A stretch of 64,000 nt of DNA, from contig CANRLR010000003.1 in NCBI GenBank assembly GCA_947631505.1, forward strand, positions 79,443 to 143,442, written 5' to 3'. The number at the start of each line of letters is the position of its first letter. The first letter of the stretch is position 1. This DNA is from an uncultured Lachnospiraceae bacterium. GTDB taxonomy: Bacteria > Bacillota > Clostridia > Lachnospirales > Lachnospiraceae. This document shows positions 50,167-63,927 of the stretch, in pieces. The notes under the pieces were generated by a model. That model ran no database searches, had not been told where the DNA came from, and worked only from the letters and a program-made list of their open reading frames with translations. The position numbers and the translations under genes are program-made.

Positions 50167-51846
50167 ATGGCAGAGAGGAAGGAAGAGGCAAAGGAAGAAG
50201 CAGTTGCCAGACACTTTATTCAGAATGAGATAGATAAAGATTTACAGGAGGGAATATACGACAGAGTTGTTACAAGATTCCCGCCGGAACCAAATGGATA
50301 TTTACATATTGGACATGCTAAGTCCATTCTTTTAAATCAGGGATTGGCAAAGGAGTATCACGGTTCTTTCAATCTTCGTTTTGATGATACCAATCCTCAG
50401 AAAGAAAAAGAAGAGTTTGTCCATTCTATTTTGGCAGATGTAGAATGGATATGCGGCGAGAAGCCACCGGTTTATTTTGCATCGGATTATTTTGATAAAA
50501 TGTATGAATGTGCGGTTCATCTTATTAAGAAGGGAAAAGCATTTGTCTGTGACCTTTCACCGGAGGAAATCCGGGAGTACCGGGGAACGCTTACGGAACC
50601 GGGCAAAAACAGTCCGTACCGTGACCGGTCAGTCGAGGAGAACCTCAGGCTTTTTGAGGAAATGAAAAATGGACAGTGCGAAGATGGTTCCCGGGTACTT
50701 CGTGCAAAGATTGACATGTCTTCCCCGAATATTAACATGAGGGATCCTATCATATACCGTGTGGCACATCTTCATCACCACAATACAGGAGATAAGTGGT
50801 GCATTTATCCGATGTATGATTTTGCACATCCGATTGAGGATGCAGTAGAGGGTATTACGCATTCCCTCTGTACCTTGGAATTTGAAGATCACCGTCCGCT
50901 TTATGAATGGGTCGTAAGAGAATGTGAATTTGAAATGCCGCCGCGTCAGATTGAATTTGCCAAAATGTATCTGACCAACGTGGTGACAGGAAAGCGGTAT
51001 ATAAAAAAATTGGTAGAAGACGGCATTGTAGACGGCTGGGACGATCCTCGTCTTGTTACGATTACGGCATTGCGGAGAAGAGGTTATACCGCCTCATCTA
51101 TTCGCAGATTTATGGAACTCTGTGGAGTGTCGAAATCAAATAGTTCCGTGGATTATGCTATGCTGGAGTATTGTATCCGCGAAGATTTAAAAATGAACCG
51201 TCCGAGAATGATGGCTGTTCTGGACCCGGTGAAATTGATTATTGACAATTATCCAGAAGGTAAAGTGGAGTATTTGGATGTACCAAACAATCAGGAAAAT
51301 CCTGAAATGGGAACAAGAAAGGTTCCGTTTGCAAGGGAACTCTATATTGAGCGGGAAGATTTTATGATTGAGCCGCCCAAGAAATACTTCCGGCTCTATC
51401 CGGGAAATGAAGTACGTCTGATGAGTGCCTATTTTGTCACTTGTGTGGATTATAAGACAGATGAAAATGGAAATGTTACAGAGATACACGGTACGTATGA
51501 TCCGGAGACAAAGAGTGGTTCCGGCTTTACGGGCAGAAAGGTAAAAGGAACGATTCATTGGGTAGCGGCTCCGACGGCGGCATGTGCAGAGGTGCGGCTA
51601 TATGAGAATATTGTAGATGAAGAAAAAGGTATTTACAACGAAGATGGAACAGTAAATGTCAATCCAAATTCCCTCACGGTATTAAAAGAGTGTTATATGG
51701 AACCGGCATTGAAGGAGGCAGAACCAGGAGATAAGTTCCAGTTTATGCGAACCGGATTTTTCTGTGTAGATACAAAGGATACGACCGAAGAGCATTTGGT
51801 GTTTAACCGGATTGTTTCATTGAAGAGCTCTTATCGTCCAAAATAA
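50167..51846 (+). CDS. glnS: Glutaminyl-tRNA synthetase
   Basis: 559 residues. Class I synthetase with [18 protein letters not shown] (HIGH motif, about 41-58), [33 protein letters not shown], and the KMSKS-equivalent [16 protein letters not shown] (about 334-349), then the two-part beta-barrel anticodon domain with [20 protein letters not shown] at the end. Many Firmicutes make Gln-tRNA by transamidation instead, so a true GlnRS is notable, though many gut Clostridia have one. Ribosome site GAAGGAGGC. Confidence 0.95.
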   Translation: MAERKEEAKEEAVARHFIQNEIDKDLQEGIYDRVVTRFPPEPNGYLHIGHAKSILLNQGLAKEYHGSFNLRFDDTNPQKEKEEFVHSILADVEWICGEKPPVYFASDYFDKMYECAVHLIKKGKAFVCDLSPEEIREYRGTLTEPGKNSPYRDRSVEENLRLFEEMKNGQCEDGSRVLRAKIDMSSPNINMRDPIIYRVAHLHHHNTGDKWCIYPMYDFAHPIEDAVEGITHSLCTLEFEDHRPLYEWVVRECEFEMPPRQIEFAKMYLTNVVTGKRYIKKLVEDGIVDGWDDPRLVTITALRRRGYTASSIRRFMELCGVSKSNSSVDYAMLEYCIREDLKMNRPRMMAVLDPVKLIIDNYPEGKVEYLDVPNNQENPEMGTRKVPFARELYIEREDFMIEPPKKYFRLYPGNEVRLMSAYFVTCVDYKTDENGNVTEIHGTYDPETKSGSGFTGRKVKGTIHWVAAPTAACAEVRLYENIVDEEKGIYNEDGTVNVNPNSLTVLKECYMEPALKEAEPGDKFQFMRTGFFCVDTKDTTEEHLVFNRIVSLKSSYRPK

Positions 51847-51874
51847 ATAATGAAAAGAGAGGTAAGGTATACTT

Positions 51875-52711
51875 ATGGGAAATGTTTTTGCCGGACTTGA
51901 AAGTTTAGGAATAAAAAATGCGGAAAAGGTAGATATTTTTCAGGAACCTGAAAAAAATGTAAATAACGAAAAATCGATCGGAGAGGAAAAAAAGGAAGCA
52001 TCGGAAGAAGATTTTATTTTTGAAAAGAGTTATACTTGTCCGGTTTGTGATTTTGAATTTAAAAGTAAAATGGTTCGTACCGGTAAAGTGCGTTTAGGAG
52101 GCGCTGATTCCGATTTGCGGCCGAAATATATAGGTGTGGATTCTTTGAAATATGATGCGATAATGTGCCCACATTGTGGTTATACGGCATTAAACCGTTA
52201 TTTCAATTTTATTATGGCCAGTCAGGCGAAAAAAATAAAAGAAAAAATTTCCTCTAAATTTCAGACACCGGAGTCTGAGGGAGAAATTTATTCTTACGAC
52301 GAGGCAATTATGCGTTATAAAATGGCACTGTTAAACACGGTTATCAAAAATGGAAAAAGCAGTGAACGCGCATATACTTGTCTGAAACTGGCATGGTTGT
52401 ACCGCGGTAAGCGGGAGGAACTGATAAAGGGAGAGCATAATAAAGAAGAGATTGCAGAACTGTTCAGTCAGGAAAAGGAACTTTTGACGAATGCTTATGA
52501 CGGATTTGTGACTGCTTTTTCCAAAGAAGATTTTCCGATGTGTGGGATGGATAAAAATACGCTGCTTTATCTGCTGGCAGAACTGGCAAGAAGAATTGAC
52601 CGGAAGGATGAGTGTAAAAGATATTTGTCCCGTGTTCTGACAGCAAGAGATGCAAATAGCCGAATTAAAGAAAAAGCAAAGGATTTAAAAGAAAAGTTAA
52701 GGGAAGAGTAG
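51875..52711 (+). CDS. DUF2225 family protein
   Basis: 278 residues. After an acidic N-terminus, two metal-binding pairs are visible: YTCPVCDFEFKSKMVRTGKV (CxxC, about 54-57) and IMCPHCGYTALNRYF (about 97-100), the DUF2225 signature. A helical C-terminal half follows with ARRIDRKDECKRYLSRVLTA, TPR-like. Function unknown. It lies 28 bases after glnS. Confidence 0.85.
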   Translation: MGNVFAGLESLGIKNAEKVDIFQEPEKNVNNEKSIGEEKKEASEEDFIFEKSYTCPVCDFEFKSKMVRTGKVRLGGADSDLRPKYIGVDSLKYDAIMCPHCGYTALNRYFNFIMASQAKKIKEKISSKFQTPESEGEIYSYDEAIMRYKMALLNTVIKNGKSSERAYTCLKLAWLYRGKREELIKGEHNKEEIAELFSQEKELLTNAYDGFVTAFSKEDFPMCGMDKNTLLYLLAELARRIDRKDECKRYLSRVLTARDANSRIKEKAKDLKEKLREE

Positions 52712-52750
52712 TTTCCAGTAAAGCACAGTGTTGCTGCGGAGGCGGATAAA

Positions 52751-52795
52751 GGGTGATTCTCAACAAAAACGATGGGATGTTGAGAACACTCTTTT
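52751..52795 (+). terminator. Intrinsic terminator
   Basis: GGGTGATTCTCAACA pairs with TGTTGAGAACACTC, followed by TTTTC. It ends the glnS-DUF2225 unit. Confidence 0.7.
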
Positions 52796-52831
52796 CTTGT
52801 ATCTGACAATAGAAAAAAATGGAGGTTCAGA

Positions 52832-55444
52832 ATGGGAAGGATTGTAAAAAAGGGATTGGCAATTTTGATGGCATGTATGATAGGGTTGACCGGAGGTTCT
52901 GTTCCTGCGGTGAATGCGGCAGATAATTTTGGGAGACCGTCCCACGGAACGAATCGGAATGAGATGGTGGATGAAGCTGCCCTGAACAATACACCACCGA
53001 CAGATTATGTGATTCCGGAAGGAACGCAGGCAAAGGCAAAGGAAGGGCGTTATGATAAATATTTTCTAAAGGATGATTTGCAGACGGTTTCCATTACACT
53101 GGAGGAGGATAATTTGAACTGGCTGTTACAGAATGCCGGCAGCAAACCAAGTGTTATGACAAAGTCGGTTACAATTGGAGATACTACCCTTTCTTATGCC
53201 GGATTAAAAACAAAAGGGAATTTTACGTTAGCCCAGACCAATGCATCCAGCAGTGACCGCTTTTCTTTTACGGTGAATTTCGGAAAATATATAAAAAAGA
53301 AAAACGGATATCCGGCAACACAGAATTTCTATGGTTGTGACAAGATCAGTTTTAATAATTTCTTTTTTGATAAAACAATGATGAAAGAGTATAATGCACT
53401 CCGTGTCATGACAGAGCTGGGAGTGCCGACGCCCCAGTACGGTCTGGCAAAGCTGTATCTGAATAATAAGTATTATGGCGTGCATTTTATGGTAGAGGCG
53501 ATGGACTCATCCATTTTGGAGCAGTATTTGGATACATCATCGAAAAATATCAGCAGCTTTCTTGTGAAACCGAACTATTACAGTCCTTATTATTATGATG
53601 TAGATTTTGAAAACTGCAAGGACCCGGCCACCGGGTTGATTACCAAGGAGACCCTGATGGCAAAAGGCGGACTGATACAGGACGAAACAGGAGAATATCG
53701 TGCAGTTGAACCGTTGTCGTACTATTCCGGTCTATGGGAAAATGATTCGGATACATTACAGGACGTTGCGGATATGCTGCCGACAGCGTTGAATTGGGAA
53801 GAAAAGCTGACGAATCTAAGCAATGGAAAAGATTTCAGAGGGAACAAGATTTCGGTCAATAGTCAGGAATATATAAATTTGCTGAATCAGATTATGGATG
53901 TGGATGAAGTGATCCGGTATTTTGCTGCCCATAGTTTTATTATTCAAATGGATTATTTGTTTAATAATCGTCAGAATTATGCCATATATTTGAATCAGGA
54001 GGGCAGGGCAATGATTCTGCCATGGGATTATGATCTGGGCTGGGGCTGTTATTTTGAACCAATCACATCAGAAGATGTCGCAAACTGGAATATTGACATT
54101 ATGTATCACAGTGTGGGGAATGAGTATTCTCATATGTCAGCAGCGGAAGTGTACCGTGATTTTCCACTTTATCATGTTATTTATCAGAATCTTTCCCTGC
54201 GGAAGAAGATGCACACATATATGGAAGACTGTTCAAAGATAGCAGGACTTGGCGGTGTTACATCCGATAACCGGACTTTTGAAGCGGGCCGTTTTTCTGT
54301 TACGATGGATAAGCTTTATAATAAGGTGGCAAAAGCGGCATCGGAATCATTGGCAGATAATGTGTATTATCTGAACAATATTTCCCAGCCGTCAGGAGTC
54401 AAAAATGGTATTCCGAATTTGAACAAGCTGATTGCCCGTCGCTGTGTTGGTGTCTGGCTGCAGACACAGGGGATAACTGGAACGAAGGTGACAGGTTATG
54501 GGTGTGACAGCAGTACGCTGGGAAATGCCATTGACAGGACGGTTACAGGTTCTACCACGGGTAATCTGACTATAGTAGATGAAAAAACGGGGATTTTTGC
54601 CAGTGCGGCTTATGTGGGAAATCGAAATGTGGGGCCGTCTCTGACGGTAAGGACAATGGAACAGAAAAATGCGGAATATACAAAGATTGAGAGTAAAGTG
54701 CGGGCAGATCTGGCAGCAGCCGGTAATCTGAAGATGTCCGTCTATGAAATGAGCAATACGAAAACACCGACTTCCGCTTATAAGGTGTATCTGCCAGTGA
54801 ATAAACAGGGAATTACCATATATTCATATGACAAGGCAAAGGCAGCTCTGACAAAATTAGAGGCGGTAAGGTATGGTCATATTTGTGCGGTTACGACAGC
54901 TGACATATCCTGTCTTGTTGTTGCGGAAGCGGTATCGGCAGATCCGGGGACGAAAAATACCACCGTGGGTCCGGATGAAAAGAAAATAACTGATTCTTCG
55001 GCAGTGCAGGCAGGAACTGTATTAAAGGATAAAAAGACAGGAGCTTCCTATAAGGTCAAAAAGGGTGGTAAAACAGTTGAATTTTTAAAAACAGCCTCGA
55101 AAAAGAAGTCAGTGACAATTCCTGCCTGTGTAAAATTAAAGGGAAAGACCTACAAGGTAACATCAATAAAAGCAGGTGCCTTTAAAAATAATAAGAAATT
55201 AAAGAAGGTTACAATCGGTATCCATATTAGTAAAATCGGAAAAAATGCCTTTTATGGCTGTAAGAAGCTAAAGACGGTCATTATAAAGACAAAGAAGCTT
55301 TCTGCCGGCAAGGTAGGAGCAAGGGCATGGAAGGGAATTTATAAAAAGGCAACAATAAAAGTGCCTAAGAAGAAAAGAAATGCTTATCGAAAGTGGTTGA
55401 AGAAAAAGGGAATTACAGGAAAGATGAAAATTGTAAAAATATGA
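52832..55444 (+). CDS. Secreted CotH-kinase-type protein with BspA-like repeat end
   Basis: 870 residues. A signal peptide (about 1-30) is followed by a CotH domain (about 75-500): LKTKGNFTLAQT, DKISFNNFFFDKTMMKEYNA, PTPQYGLAKLYLNNKYYGVH, YLFNNRQNYAIYLN and the metal-binding PWDYDLGWGCYF. CotH in Bacillus is an atypical protein kinase acting on spore-coat proteins, but secreted CotH proteins are also common on gut Clostridia surfaces. A middle part (about 515-700) of unknown kind leads to a C-terminal lysine-rich BspA-type leucine-rich module (VTSIKAGAFKNNKKLKKVTI, KIGKNAFYGCKKLKTVII). Here an extracellular role is more likely than a coat role. Confidence 0.85.
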   Translation: MGRIVKKGLAILMACMIGLTGGSVPAVNAADNFGRPSHGTNRNEMVDEAALNNTPPTDYVIPEGTQAKAKEGRYDKYFLKDDLQTVSITLEEDNLNWLLQNAGSKPSVMTKSVTIGDTTLSYAGLKTKGNFTLAQTNASSSDRFSFTVNFGKYIKKKNGYPATQNFYGCDKISFNNFFFDKTMMKEYNALRVMTELGVPTPQYGLAKLYLNNKYYGVHFMVEAMDSSILEQYLDTSSKNISSFLVKPNYYSPYYYDVDFENCKDPATGLITKETLMAKGGLIQDETGEYRAVEPLSYYSGLWENDSDTLQDVADMLPTALNWEEKLTNLSNGKDFRGNKISVNSQEYINLLNQIMDVDEVIRYFAAHSFIIQMDYLFNNRQNYAIYLNQEGRAMILPWDYDLGWGCYFEPITSEDVANWNIDIMYHSVGNEYSHMSAAEVYRDFPLYHVIYQNLSLRKKMHTYMEDCSKIAGLGGVTSDNRTFEAGRFSVTMDKLYNKVAKAASESLADNVYYLNNISQPSGVKNGIPNLNKLIARRCVGVWLQTQGITGTKVTGYGCDSSTLGNAIDRTVTGSTTGNLTIVDEKTGIFASAAYVGNRNVGPSLTVRTMEQKNAEYTKIESKVRADLAAAGNLKMSVYEMSNTKTPTSAYKVYLPVNKQGITIYSYDKAKAALTKLEAVRYGHICAVTTADISCLVVAEAVSADPGTKNTTVGPDEKKITDSSAVQAGTVLKDKKTGASYKVKKGGKTVEFLKTASKKKSVTIPACVKLKGKTYKVTSIKAGAFKNNKKLKKVTIGIHISKIGKNAFYGCKKLKTVIIKTKKLSAGKVGARAWKGIYKKATIKVPKKKRNAYRKWLKKKGITGKMKIVKI

Positions 55445-55516
55445 GAAAAAGATAGAATAAATGAGTAAAAAAGATAAAGAATGGAAAAAATAACCAAATA
55501 AGAAAAAGAAAAGGTG

Positions 55517-55545
55517 TTGCATTTCCTGCTCTAATTGCATATGAT
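55517..55545 (+). promoter_or_regulatory. Sigma-A promoter of groESL
   Basis: TTGCAT (55517-55522), 17-bp spacer, TATGAT (55540-55545), directly before the CIRCE element. Confidence 0.7.
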
Positions 55546-55558
55546 AGAGCCAATGAAG

Positions 55559-55585
55559 TTAGCACTCAATCAAAATGAGTGCTAA
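55559..55585. promoter_or_regulatory. CIRCE operator (HrcA site)
   Basis: TTAGCACTC-N9-GAGTGCTAA, a perfect CIRCE inverted repeat. HrcA bound here represses groESL until heat shock. Confidence 0.97.
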
Positions 55586-55624
55586 CAAGAAAAAGATTTT
55601 AATTAAGAAATGGAGGAATTATAA

Positions 55625-55909
<285 letters not shown>

Positions 55910-55928
55910 TATTAAATGTTGGAGGTAA

Positions 55929-57560
<1,632 letters not shown>

Positions 57561-57591
57561 CATAGATGAATATACAGACAGGAGAACAAAC

Positions 57592-58095
57592 ATGGAACAG
57601 TCATATGCAGAAGCCACAGTGGCAAAAAAGACCAGTGTCGGAGTCGTTGTGTTAAAAATTTTATGGATAGCAGTAATTGTTATTTTTACAGCTATGTTTC
57701 GGATCTTTCCTTATGCCTTGATTATTGCTGTGACAGCCGGAGCCTTTCTGATCTGGTACTGGCCAAGATTTAAAAAGTCGTGGGAATATGTATTCTGTGA
57801 CGGACAGCTGGACTTTGATATGATTTTGGGCGGGGAAAAGAGAAAACACATTCTTCGGATTGAGATTGAAAATGCAGATGTGATTGCTCCTATGGAATCA
57901 TCCGCATTGGATGGCTATCGTCATCTGCCAGTGAAAAATTTTTCTTCTATGAATGCCGGGGCGAAGATCTATGGTATCGCAACCAGACTTCCGAAACAGC
58001 AGGACAAAGTCTTAATTGTTTTCGAGCCGAATGAACGGATATTGAAATTGATGAAAGATAAATGTCCGAATATTGTCAAGGAATTCGTGTCATAA
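57592..58095 (+). CDS. DUF6106 family membrane protein
   Basis: 167 residues. Two adjacent membrane helices (about 20-38 and 42-58) and a C-terminal soluble domain with SWEYVFCDGQLDFDMILGGE and LRIEIENADVIAPMESSALD. It matches small DUF6106 proteins of Clostridia; function unknown. It lies 31 bases after groEL with ACAGGAGAACAAAC upstream, so read-through from groESL is likely. Confidence 0.7.
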   Translation: MEQSYAEATVAKKTSVGVVVLKILWIAVIVIFTAMFRIFPYALIIAVTAGAFLIWYWPRFKKSWEYVFCDGQLDFDMILGGEKRKHILRIEIENADVIAPMESSALDGYRHLPVKNFSSMNAGAKIYGIATRLPKQQDKVLIVFEPNERILKLMKDKCPNIVKEFVS

Positions 58096-58123
58096 ACTGT
58101 CATTTGAAATAGAAGTGATGTGA

Positions 58124-58170
58124 GAAAAGAGCAAGGTGAGAAGAATAAGAACTTCCCCCTTGTTCTTTTT
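58124..58170 (+). terminator. Intrinsic terminator
   Basis: AAAAGAGCAAGG pairs with CCTTGTTCTTTT across a loop of about 22 bases. It separates the groESL unit from guaB. Confidence 0.65.
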
Positions 58171-58182
58171 GTAATTTATATA

Positions 58183-58211
58183 TTGACAAGTTACATAATT
58201 TTCGATAGAAT
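58183..58211 (+). promoter_or_regulatory. Sigma-A promoter of guaB
   Basis: TTGACA (58183-58188), 17-bp spacer, TAGAAT (58206-58211). The leader is about 65 bases. Confidence 0.7.
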
Positions 58212-58256
58212 AGGTTAAATAACTGTTCAAGACATATTTTACATCATGGACAGTAA

Positions 58257-59735
<1,479 letters not shown>

Positions 59736-59743
59736 AGAGAAGT

Positions 59744-60406
59744 ATGAAAAGAAGAAATTATCATAAGAAAAAAGTAATACGCTGTGCCCTGTCAGTCAGT
59801 GGTGCAGCGGTTTTTATCTTAATTGCCTGTGGTTTGATTTCTGTATTTTGGACATCGAATCAGAAGGAAGAAAAACAGAAGAAGCTGCCGCAGATCACGA
59901 TGGAAACAAAACTATTAGAACCCAATGAATATTCCCGTCCCCAATTGCCGTTAAGGAAAGTAAAGGGGGTTGTTGTGCATTATACAGCAAATCCGGGAAC
60001 AGATGCCATAGACAATCGTAATTATTTTAATAATCTGCCAAAAAGCAATGAAGGGAAAGAACGAAAGACATATGCCAGCAGCCATTTTGTGATAGGATTA
60101 GAGGGACAGATTATCCAGTGTATTCCCTTAGAAGAGATTGCCTATGCATCCAATGACAGGAATTCAGACACCATTTCGATTGAATGCTGCCACCCGGATC
60201 AGACAGGGAAATTTAATCAGGCAACATATCAGGCATTAAAGGAGCTGGTCGTTTATTTGTGTATTCGATACGATTTAGAGGCGGAAGATGTCATCCGTCA
60301 TTATGATGTCACAGGAAAAGCATGTCCTCTCTATTTTGTAGAACATGAGGATGAATGGAAGTCTTTTTTAGCGGAAATTGAGGAAGACCGTCTAAACCAG
60401 AGTTAG
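59744..60406 (+). CDS. N-acetylmuramoyl-L-alanine amidase (Amidase_2 type)
   Basis: 220 residues. An N-terminal membrane anchor (about 12-34) is followed by an Amidase_2/PGRP-like domain (about 60-205): GVVVHYTANPGTDAIDNRNY gives the first zinc His, SSHFVIGLEGQIIQCIPLEE a conserved strand, SIECCHPDQTGKFNQATYQA, and DVIRHYDVTGKACPLYF supplies His and Cys ligands. It cuts the bond between muramic acid and the stem peptide. It lies 8 bases after guaB. Its stop codon is within the terminator stem. Confidence 0.88.
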   Translation: MKRRNYHKKKVIRCALSVSGAAVFILIACGLISVFWTSNQKEEKQKKLPQITMETKLLEPNEYSRPQLPLRKVKGVVVHYTANPGTDAIDNRNYFNNLPKSNEGKERKTYASSHFVIGLEGQIIQCIPLEEIAYASNDRNSDTISIECCHPDQTGKFNQATYQALKELVVYLCIRYDLEAEDVIRHYDVTGKACPLYFVEHEDEWKSFLAEIEEDRLNQS

Positions 60407-60422
60407 ACGGTCTTCCTTTTTT
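60381..60422 (+). terminator. Intrinsic terminator overlapping the amidase stop codon
   Basis: AGGAAGACCGTCTAA pairs perfectly with TTAGACGGTCTTCCT, followed by T5. The TAG stop of the amidase gene is part of the right arm. Confidence 0.88.
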
Positions 60423-60452
60423 GGTTCTGTATTTCATAGCAGGATCATGTTC

Positions 60453-60935
60453 CTACAGTAGTAAATTAATATTCTGCTCAGAGGAATTATAGGCACGATA
60501 GGTTATGCCGGAAGATTTCATCATACGCTTTGAAGCGATGACGGAAGGAGAATCCTGATATTTATCTTCCATATAGATTACCTCTTTAATTCCGGACTGG
60601 ATCAATGCTTTTGTGCATTCATTGCATGGGAAGAGGGTCGTGTAAATACGGGAACCCTTTAAATTTGTTCCTGTATAATTCAGGAGAGCATTTAGTTCTG
60701 CATGACACACAAAAAGATATTTTGTGTTCAGCGGATTGTCTCCATCCCGTTCCCAAGGATATTCATCATCTGAGCAGCCGTGGGGCATACCATTGTAACC
60801 GACGGAAAGTATTTTATTGTCTGTTCCGACAATACAGGCACCGACACTGGTATTTGGATCTTTACTTCTCATGGAGGATAGCATTGCTATCCCCATGAAA
60901 TATTCATCCCAGGAAAGATAATTCTGTTTTTTCAT
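60453..60935 (-). CDS. Deoxycytidylate (dCMP) deaminase
   Basis: 160 residues. Converts dCMP to dUMP for dTMP synthesis. The zinc site is complete: CHAELNALLN (His/Glu; about 85-94) and PCNECTKAL (two Cys; about 112-120). SWDEYFMGIAMLSSMRSKDP and VGYNGMPHGCSDDEYPWE are characteristic of dCMP deaminases. Its ribosome site on the minus strand is AGGAGGAACAGGAAA. Confidence 0.93.
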   Translation of the reverse strand: MKKQNYLSWDEYFMGIAMLSSMRSKDPNTSVGACIVGTDNKILSVGYNGMPHGCSDDEYPWERDGDNPLNTKYLFVCHAELNALLNYTGTNLKGSRIYTTLFPCNECTKALIQSGIKEVIYMEDKYQDSPSVIASKRMMKSSGITYRAYNSSEQNINLLL

Positions 60936-60961
60936 TTTCCTGTTCCTCCTGCCAATATGAT

Positions 60962-63895
60962 TTATTTGGAAAGAGAAGATGCACTTACTAATTTTTCAGA
61001 GAGTGCAACGGCGTCATCTTCTGTTAATACGCTGTTGAACAGCATGATCTCATCCACAGCCCCATTAAAGTAAGCATCCCAGCCGTTCACACCAAAGTAT
61101 GCTTTTGCATTGTCTGTTGTCATAACACCGTCAGCAACTTTACCAGAAGCAATACATTCTCCGTTTAAGTATAGTTTACCGGTTGAAGCGCCATTTTCGG
61201 AACTTACGGTTACGAGAACATGCTGCCATACCCCTGTGCTGTATTTTTTGGTCGGAGTATTTTCAAGGTCTATATAAGAACCACTCTTCTTGGACCAGAT
61301 TCCGCGGTCGGCTGCTGTAATATTCAGCCAGCATTCCGGAGTAAAGGTTCCGGCGGCAAAGATTGGATCCACCGCACCACCTAATGATTTCGGGTTCATC
61401 CAGAAGGAAATGGAATAACTGTTGCCAAGGGCTTTTGTATTACCTAATTCCATTCCGTATGTTCCGTCTAAGGAAAGGGCTTTACCACCATTTACGCCAT
61501 CGACATAACTATATGTTTTTTCGACTGCTGTCGGTGTCAGGCCTTTCGTAACAGCCTTTGCACCATCGGTTGTTCCCTCAAAGTTGAATACAGATACCGG
61601 AGAGGCACTGAATTCAAATCCGGTGTAATCCTTTGTAATTTCCAAGGTATACTCTTTTACGGTTGCCCAGTCTGCTGCATAGACAGAAATCTTGACAGAA
61701 GATTTACTTGTGCTGAGTTCATATGGTTTACCGGTCTCTACAATACCGCCGTCTACAAGCAGAATTCCGTTACTGTCAGCCATTTCGAAATTAACGGAAA
61801 CGGTTTTCTTTTTGTAGCTGACTGATGCTTTATAAGCAGTTCCGTCAACGGTCACCGTTTCATCTGTAATATCTAACTTCGTAAGGCTGTTGTCACTGGA
61901 AAGTGTTTCATCGGATGGTTTTGTCTCCGGTGCTTTATCCAGATAGAAAGTGCTGTTTGCCTTATGTGTCTTACCATCGGTCAGGTACAATTTACCAGCC
62001 ATAACGGTCAGGTAATATCCCGGCTTTGCGACACTCTCAAAGGAGATTGCATTTTCATCGGAAAGACCTGCGATTTTTTTGAAGGTCTGTTGTTTTGCCA
62101 CTTCCTTCACAGTAGAAAGTTTAGCATTCTGTGACAGAGTAACGGTGTCATCGCTGTTTGCGGTCAAGTATAATCCCGGTTTGTTCTCCGACTGAATGGA
62201 AACATAGTTCTCATCCTCGTGATAATAGAAATTCTTGGTAAAGAACCAATCGGAATCTAATGTATCCTTGCTTGTCAGAGTACCTACAGCTACATCCGTA
62301 TATGGATATTCGGTATCGGAACTTGAATTTACAAAATTCTCATGTGTTATAGGATCGCCATAGGCAGTGTAGATTTTGTTTGTTTTACCAAAGATTCCGG
62401 CTGCACTTTCCGGAATTGCCTGAATGCTTCCATCCTCATTAAAATGTACTTCAGCGATACAAGGTGTCCGGCGGAAACCACTTCCTGCCGGAAGAGTACC
62501 ATTGTGGTATACAAAATATGTTTTGCCATTGAAATCAAATACTGCCATGTGATTTGTATTCGAGGTGGCACTCGGCGGCATTAAAATGCTTCCGAACTGT
62601 AATTTGCCGTTCATCAGATCATCGGTCGTAGCATAGGCCATCTGCTCACGCCATCCATAAGCATAGAAAAGGTAATATTTACCATATGGTTTACCGTTTG
62701 CATCCTTGCGGCGGTAAAGCCAAGGTGCTTCTGTATAGGTGAGACCGTTTACATTTAATTCAACAATATCAGCTGTTTTGGAAGTTGCCCCGGAAAGCTG
62801 TGTTCCAAATGTGATCTTGCCATCACCATTGATATCCTTTACGGAAATCATATCTTCGTTTAATTCACATACGAAGTATTTTCCGTTACCCCAGGCAAGA
62901 TAGCGGTGTTCTGTTCCGTTTGCATCCGTTTCGATCCATGCAGTTGGATCAATATCGTTCCATGTGCTTGTTTCGCCTGTTGTAGTAGAACCTTTTACAA
63001 GAGGGGTTCCCAGATCAATGAAAGGACCGGTTGCCTTATCGGCAACAGCAACACCAATGGATTGTTTGCCGCCGTCTGTTTTGTCCCAGGAACAATAATA
63101 CATATAATATTTATTGTTGCGTTTCATTACCTGTCCTGCCCAGGCAGCATCACCGGTACCCCATGAGACATCTTTCATGTTCAGGACAACACCATGATAA
63201 GTCCAGTTTTTCAGATCCTTTGTAGAGTAGCAGCAATATTCCGGGATGTTATAGCTCTCAGCTAAGGATACATCATGTCCGACATAGAGATATACGGTAT
63301 CGCCATCAACAAGAATGGATGGATCACCACCGTAAAGAGGATCTCCCTTTTCATCTGCCGTTCCGATCGGATTGCTTTCAATGGAGTAATCAAATGGTTT
63401 GTTGTTATAATTCGGTGTCGGCTTTGGCGTCGGTGCCGTTGTAGGAGCAGGCGTTGCCTTTGCCGGCGGAGTAGGGGTAGGAGTAGCCGACGTTGTGTTG
63501 TTGGTCTTTTTTGGTACTTTGATCTTTACCCATGTTGTTTTCTTTTTCTTGTTCTTTCCGGTAACGGTAACCGTAATTTTTGCCGTTCCCGCTTTTTTGG
63601 CTGTTACCTTACCCTTTTTTGATACACTTACGACTGATTTTTTGCTGGATTTAAATTTTACCGATTTTTTTGCCTTAGAAGGCTTTACGGTAACTTTAAT
63701 CGTAGCTTTTTTTCCCTTTTTCAGAGTATAAGTTTTTTTGGTAACTTTTTTCTTACCAATTTTTAAAGTAACGCTTTTAACCTTTTTGGCACTGGCAGCA
63801 TCTGCATCAGCGGATGGGATACATGCTGTTGTAATGGCCAGAGCAGAGGCAAGTGCCACAGCGGCAAAGCGTCTTCCCGTTTGATTTTTGAACAT
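60962..63895 (-). CDS. Secreted multidomain GH43 glycoside hydrolase
   Basis: 977 residues. Signal peptide (about 1-33); lysine-rich Big_2-like Ig domain (about 38-130; VSVSKKGKVTAKKAGTAKIT); Pro/Thr linker (about 133-165); GH43 five-blade propeller (about 170-505) with the three acidic residues in YGGDPSILVDGD, WNDIDPTAWIETD and YTEAPWLYRR; an AbfB/CBM42-like trefoil (about 535-665; NKPGLYLTANSDDTVTLSQN, KPGYYLTVMAGKLYLTDG); a cadherin-like Ig segment (about 670-760); and a C-terminal LamG domain (about 770-965; SYSISFWMNPKSLGG, WQHVLVTVSSENG, FNGAVDEIMLFNSVL). It most probably cuts arabinan or arabinoxylan outside the cell. AGAAAGGAGAACAAAG precedes the start on the minus strand. Confidence 0.9.
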   Translation of the reverse strand: MFKNQTGRRFAAVALASALAITTACIPSADADAASAKKVKSVTLKIGKKKVTKKTYTLKKGKKATIKVTVKPSKAKKSVKFKSSKKSVVSVSKKGKVTAKKAGTAKITVTVTGKNKKKKTTWVKIKVPKKTNNTTSATPTPTPPAKATPAPTTAPTPKPTPNYNNKPFDYSIESNPIGTADEKGDPLYGGDPSILVDGDTVYLYVGHDVSLAESYNIPEYCCYSTKDLKNWTYHGVVLNMKDVSWGTGDAAWAGQVMKRNNKYYMYYCSWDKTDGGKQSIGVAVADKATGPFIDLGTPLVKGSTTTGETSTWNDIDPTAWIETDANGTEHRYLAWGNGKYFVCELNEDMISVKDINGDGKITFGTQLSGATSKTADIVELNVNGLTYTEAPWLYRRKDANGKPYGKYYLFYAYGWREQMAYATTDDLMNGKLQFGSILMPPSATSNTNHMAVFDFNGKTYFVYHNGTLPAGSGFRRTPCIAEVHFNEDGSIQAIPESAAGIFGKTNKIYTAYGDPITHENFVNSSSDTEYPYTDVAVGTLTSKDTLDSDWFFTKNFYYHEDENYVSIQSENKPGLYLTANSDDTVTLSQNAKLSTVKEVAKQQTFKKIAGLSDENAISFESVAKPGYYLTVMAGKLYLTDGKTHKANSTFYLDKAPETKPSDETLSSDNSLTKLDITDETVTVDGTAYKASVSYKKKTVSVNFEMADSNGILLVDGGIVETGKPYELSTSKSSVKISVYAADWATVKEYTLEITKDYTGFEFSASPVSVFNFEGTTDGAKAVTKGLTPTAVEKTYSYVDGVNGGKALSLDGTYGMELGNTKALGNSYSISFWMNPKSLGGAVDPIFAAGTFTPECWLNITAADRGIWSKKSGSYIDLENTPTKKYSTGVWQHVLVTVSSENGASTGKLYLNGECIASGKVADGVMTTDNAKAYFGVNGWDAYFNGAVDEIMLFNSVLTEDDAVALSEKLVSASSLSK

Positions 63896-63927
63896 CTTTG
63901 TTCTCCTTTCTTATTTAATAGTTTATA

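Noticed and set aside
52832..55444. Spore-coat kinase CotH
   Set aside because: A signal peptide and a BspA-type C-terminus indicate a secreted surface protein, so only the domain-level name is used.
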